Assembly: GCA_016793415.1 (NCBI GenBank)
Contig: JAEUMC010000570.1
Coordinates: forward strand, 1-5,904
Direction: 5' to 3'
DNA from: Devosia sp.
GTDB taxonomy: Bacteria; Pseudomonadota; Alphaproteobacteria; Rhizobiales; Devosiaceae
DNA length: 5,904 nt
The position numbers and the translations under genes were made by a program. Positions 3,820 to 5,904 of this stretch are shown piece after piece; the stretch's first letter is position 1; each line of letters opens with the position of its first letter. Below the pieces are notes generated by a model, which saw only the letters and a list, made by a program, of their open reading frames with translations, had not been told where the DNA came from and ran no database searches.

Positions 3820-5904
3820 TTGTCCGGCACCATCTCGGCGCTGCCGTAGAGTTCGCGATAGGACGCGAGGAACGCATCGAGTGAATCCGCGCTGGCCACT
3901 TCGCGCGCCACCTTGCGGAACTCCACCGATTGCGGAGCGATGTCACGGGTCACGTATTCGAACAGCGGCCACTCGGCCGAGTTCGCCATCTGCTCGGAGA
4001 ATTTCGAGCGGATGCGGGAGAGGCCCAGTTCGTCCCCCGCCAGCACGAAGCCGACCGCCGCCTTGACCACGCTCATCCGCGCCGGCTGCGACAGCTTGCC
4101 GTCGGTCGGGGCGCTGAGGATTTCGAGCAGCTCCGACGCCATGGCGTAGTTCTTCGATTTCCAGTAGCCGTCGACCCTGAGGATGTCGGCATCCTTGCCG
4201 CTCAGCTTCGAGATCAGGTCGAGCGCCAGCTCCTGCCGCCCGGCATCGATCAGCGCCCGCGCCTCGAGCACCCGGCGCTGCCGCTCGAGCTGCGGCGGCA
4301 GGTCGGCGAGCCGGGTTCGGTTGAGCACGCGCAGCGCGCCTTCGGGGTTGCGGTCGGCGATGCGGATCAACGCCAGGTCGGCCGCCACCTGCGACTGCGC
4401 CACCCCGGTGAGCCGGCTGTCGATCTGGTACTCGAGCAGGTCCGCCGCCTGGGTCAAGAGGTCAACCTTGACCAGTCGGCGCGCCAGATTCCGGATCATC
4501 TCGTCGCCGCGGGTACCCGGCGGGGTGAGCTGGCGGAAATCGTAGTAGAGCGCCAGCGCGTCGAGATCGCTCAGGTTGTCGGCCGCGCCGTTGAGATAGA
4601 GGTCCTCGAACGTCGTCTGCGCCTCGGCGAGCAGGGTGTCGGTCGACTCGCTCTCGGGGAAGCTGGCAGCCGCTTGCTTCACCGCATCGAACCCGTCGCG
4701 GTAATCGTGGTTGGCGAAATAGAGTTCGGCCAGCAGCTTCTGCATATCGGCCTCGAGCGCCGTGCCCCGCCACATCAGCGCCTCGGCCGAAAGCGTGTCG
4801 GTGGCCTTGGCCAGGTCGACCTTCCCCTCTTTGCGCAACAGCAACAGCGTGCGGTACACCGCCTCGGCCCTGGTCGGGCGGAAGTCGTAGGCGATCACCT
4901 GCCCATAGGTATCGACGGCATCCTGGTCGTGGCCTTCGAGCTCGGCCACCCTGCCCTGCATCAGCTGGAAGAAGCTGGTCTGCTCCGGGTCGAGCTTTGG
5001 GAAATCAACTTCGCTGAGCAGCCGCAAGGCCATCGGCGTGTCATTGGTCTCGACCGCAGCACGCAGCGCGGCAAACAGGAACCTGGTCTGGATCCAGACC
5101 GGATAGGTCTCGATGACCCCTTCGGCGGCAATCGCATCGAGCCGCGCCGCGCGGAAATCCCCGCTGTCGGTGCGGGCAATGGTCCGCCACATCAGCGCAT
5201 CGCTTTCCTCGGGGAAGGTCCCGCCGTTCAGCGTCGTCAGCGCTTCGCGCCAGCGCCCGGCCAGCGTATCGGCGATGGCCCGCACCAGCCGGGTCTTCTT
5301 GCGCAGATCTTCGTTCTTCAGCTCCTCGTCGAGGATGCCGAGCACGCCGATCGCTTCATAAGAGAGGTCGTTGGCGACATAGAGCTGCGCCAGGTCGAGT
5401 CGCGCCGCGTCGCGCAACTGGCCTTCGGCCGCGGCCGCCCGCGCCATCGTCTCTTCCTTGCGGGCGGTGAACTTCTCGGGGTTGTCCTCGCGCCAGACGC
5501 CCAGATCGAGATAGCTCTGGCGGAACTCCGGCGAGTTGCCCGCATCGAGCTTCCGCGACGTTTCCAGCGTCGACAGCGTCAGGCCGCTTTCGGCGGAAAT
5601 CACTGCGACCTTGTCTTCCACCTCGACATCGAGGCTGTCGTTGCGTGGCTTGATCACCAGGCCATGCGCCGAGCGGAGCGCATCGAAATCGACGAACTGC
5701 AGGTCGCGCGTCAGCCCGCGCGCCGGCGGCATCACGGTGACGACCCTGAGGCTGTCGCCGACCACCGGATCGCGCAGCACGTGTACCTTGCCGGGGCGCT
5801 GGATGTCGGCGGTCATCTCGAACCTGCCGTTCTCGTCGCGCTCGCGATCGAGCGTCATCGGCTCGGTGGCGCTGAGCAGCGCATCCCCGAGTGACAGCAC
5901 CCAC
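3798..5904 (-). CDS. Large TPR-like repeat protein of unknown function, C-terminal 701 residues (runs off right edge)
   Basis: I do not recognise a named family. The frame is open to the right edge. The GTG at 5900-5898 is probably only an internal valine, since a Trp codon precedes it and the sequence there looks mid-domain. Visible residues 1-115 look beta-rich and charged (for example PGKVHVLRDPVVGDSLRVVT and KPRNDSLDVEVEDKVAVISA). From about 155 to 685 the sequence is a chain of amphipathic helix pairs with TPR-like spacing of Ala, Leu and Tyr. Examples are RLDLAQLYVANDLSYEAIGV (about 167), MQGRVAELEGHDQDAVDTYG (about 314), LLAELYFANHDYRDGFDAVK (about 389), ADLALIRIADRNPEGALRVL (about 507) and ILRVDGYWKSKNYAMASELL (about 573). 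No catalytic motif is visible in this part. It converges on fliP, so it is not in the flagellar operons seen here, although it could belong to the wider cluster. A scaffold role is inference from the repeat fold only. Confidence 0.85.
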   Translation of the reverse strand, partial: WVLSLGDALLSATEPMTLDRERDENGRFEMTADIQRPGKVHVLRDPVVGDSLRVVTVMPPARGLTRDLQFVDFDALRSAHGLVIKPRNDSLDVEVEDKVAVISAESGLTLSTLETSRKLDAGNSPEFRQSYLDLGVWREDNPEKFTARKEETMARAAAAEGQLRDAARLDLAQLYVANDLSYEAIGVLGILDEELKNEDLRKKTRLVRAIADTLAGRWREALTTLNGGTFPEESDALMWRTIARTDSGDFRAARLDAIAAEGVIETYPVWIQTRFLFAALRAAVETNDTPMALRLLSEVDFPKLDPEQTSFFQLMQGRVAELEGHDQDAVDTYGQVIAYDFRPTRAEAVYRTLLLLRKEGKVDLAKATDTLSAEALMWRGTALEADMQKLLAELYFANHDYRDGFDAVKQAAASFPESESTDTLLAEAQTTFEDLYLNGAADNLSDLDALALYYDFRQLTPPGTRGDEMIRNLARRLVKVDLLTQAADLLEYQIDSRLTGVAQSQVAADLALIRIADRNPEGALRVLNRTRLADLPPQLERQRRVLEARALIDAGRQELALDLISKLSGKDADILRVDGYWKSKNYAMASELLEILSAPTDGKLSQPARMSVVKAAVGFVLAGDELGLSRIRSKFSEQMANSAEWPLFEYVTRDIAPQSVEFRKVAREVASADSLDAFLASYRELYGSAEMVPDKSVPGAA

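Noticed and set aside
3587..3946. Minus-strand frame across the inverted repeat, overlapping the end of the large gene
   Set aside because: Its Pro/Gly-rich middle is translated repeat sequence and its N-terminal part is an out-of-frame reading of the large gene.
3930..5894. A 654-codon open frame on the plus strand opposite the large TPR-like gene
   Set aside because: It lies wholly antisense to a longer frame with regular helical repeats. Its translation is dominated by Arg, Leu, Gly, His and Gln with no domain pattern, as expected for a shadow frame in GC-rich DNA.
1..5904. CRISPR array, tRNA, rRNA, transposase or phage genes
   Set aside because: No spaced direct-repeat array, no tRNA- or rRNA-like segment and no transposase or phage protein motif was seen in any frame.

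Overview
The window is a GC-rich piece of a flagellar gene cluster, almost certainly from an alphaproteobacterium. The FlgB, FlgC, FliE, FliO and FliP sequences look like those of Hyphomicrobiales or Caulobacterales; a Devosia-like genus is a guess that I cannot test here. Three things support an alphaproteobacterium: the DPYRRK insertion in FlgC, a perfect TTAA-N7-TTAA (CtrA-type) site in the main promoter region, and two families of long palindromic intergenic repeats of the kind scattered through such genomes.

Layout. Positions 1-2064 hold a leftward operon, in transcription order flgB, flgC, fliE, fliQ, fliR; fliR runs off the left edge. flgB-flgC and fliQ-fliR are each separated by 2 nt and flgC-fliE by 22 nt. 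fliE and fliQ are separated by 224 nt that hold a palindromic repeat element. Positions 2065-2256 are a divergent control region with the CtrA-type site. Positions 2257-3616 hold the rightward pair fliO-fliP, whose reading frames overlap by about 50 nt. Positions 3617-3797 lie between convergent genes and are filled by a large inverted repeat of about 144 bp and a short stem-loop. Positions 3798-5904 hold the C-terminal 701 residues of a large leftward protein built of TPR-like helical pairs. Its start lies beyond the right edge, and I do not recognise it.

How the genes work together. FliP, FliQ and FliR are the inner-membrane export gate of the flagellar type III secretion apparatus, and FliO helps assemble FliP. 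FliE joins the MS ring and export gate to the rod, and FlgB and FlgC are proximal rod subunits. The window therefore encodes the export gate together with the first axial proteins to pass through it. They are split into two divergent units that could be switched on together from one CtrA site.

Most of the window is ordinary flagellar biology. The points worth a second look are the shared CtrA-type site, the two repeat insertions, the degenerate direct repeats around the second one, the unusual fliO-fliP junction and the unrecognised TPR-like protein. I found no convincing sign of a wholly new system.
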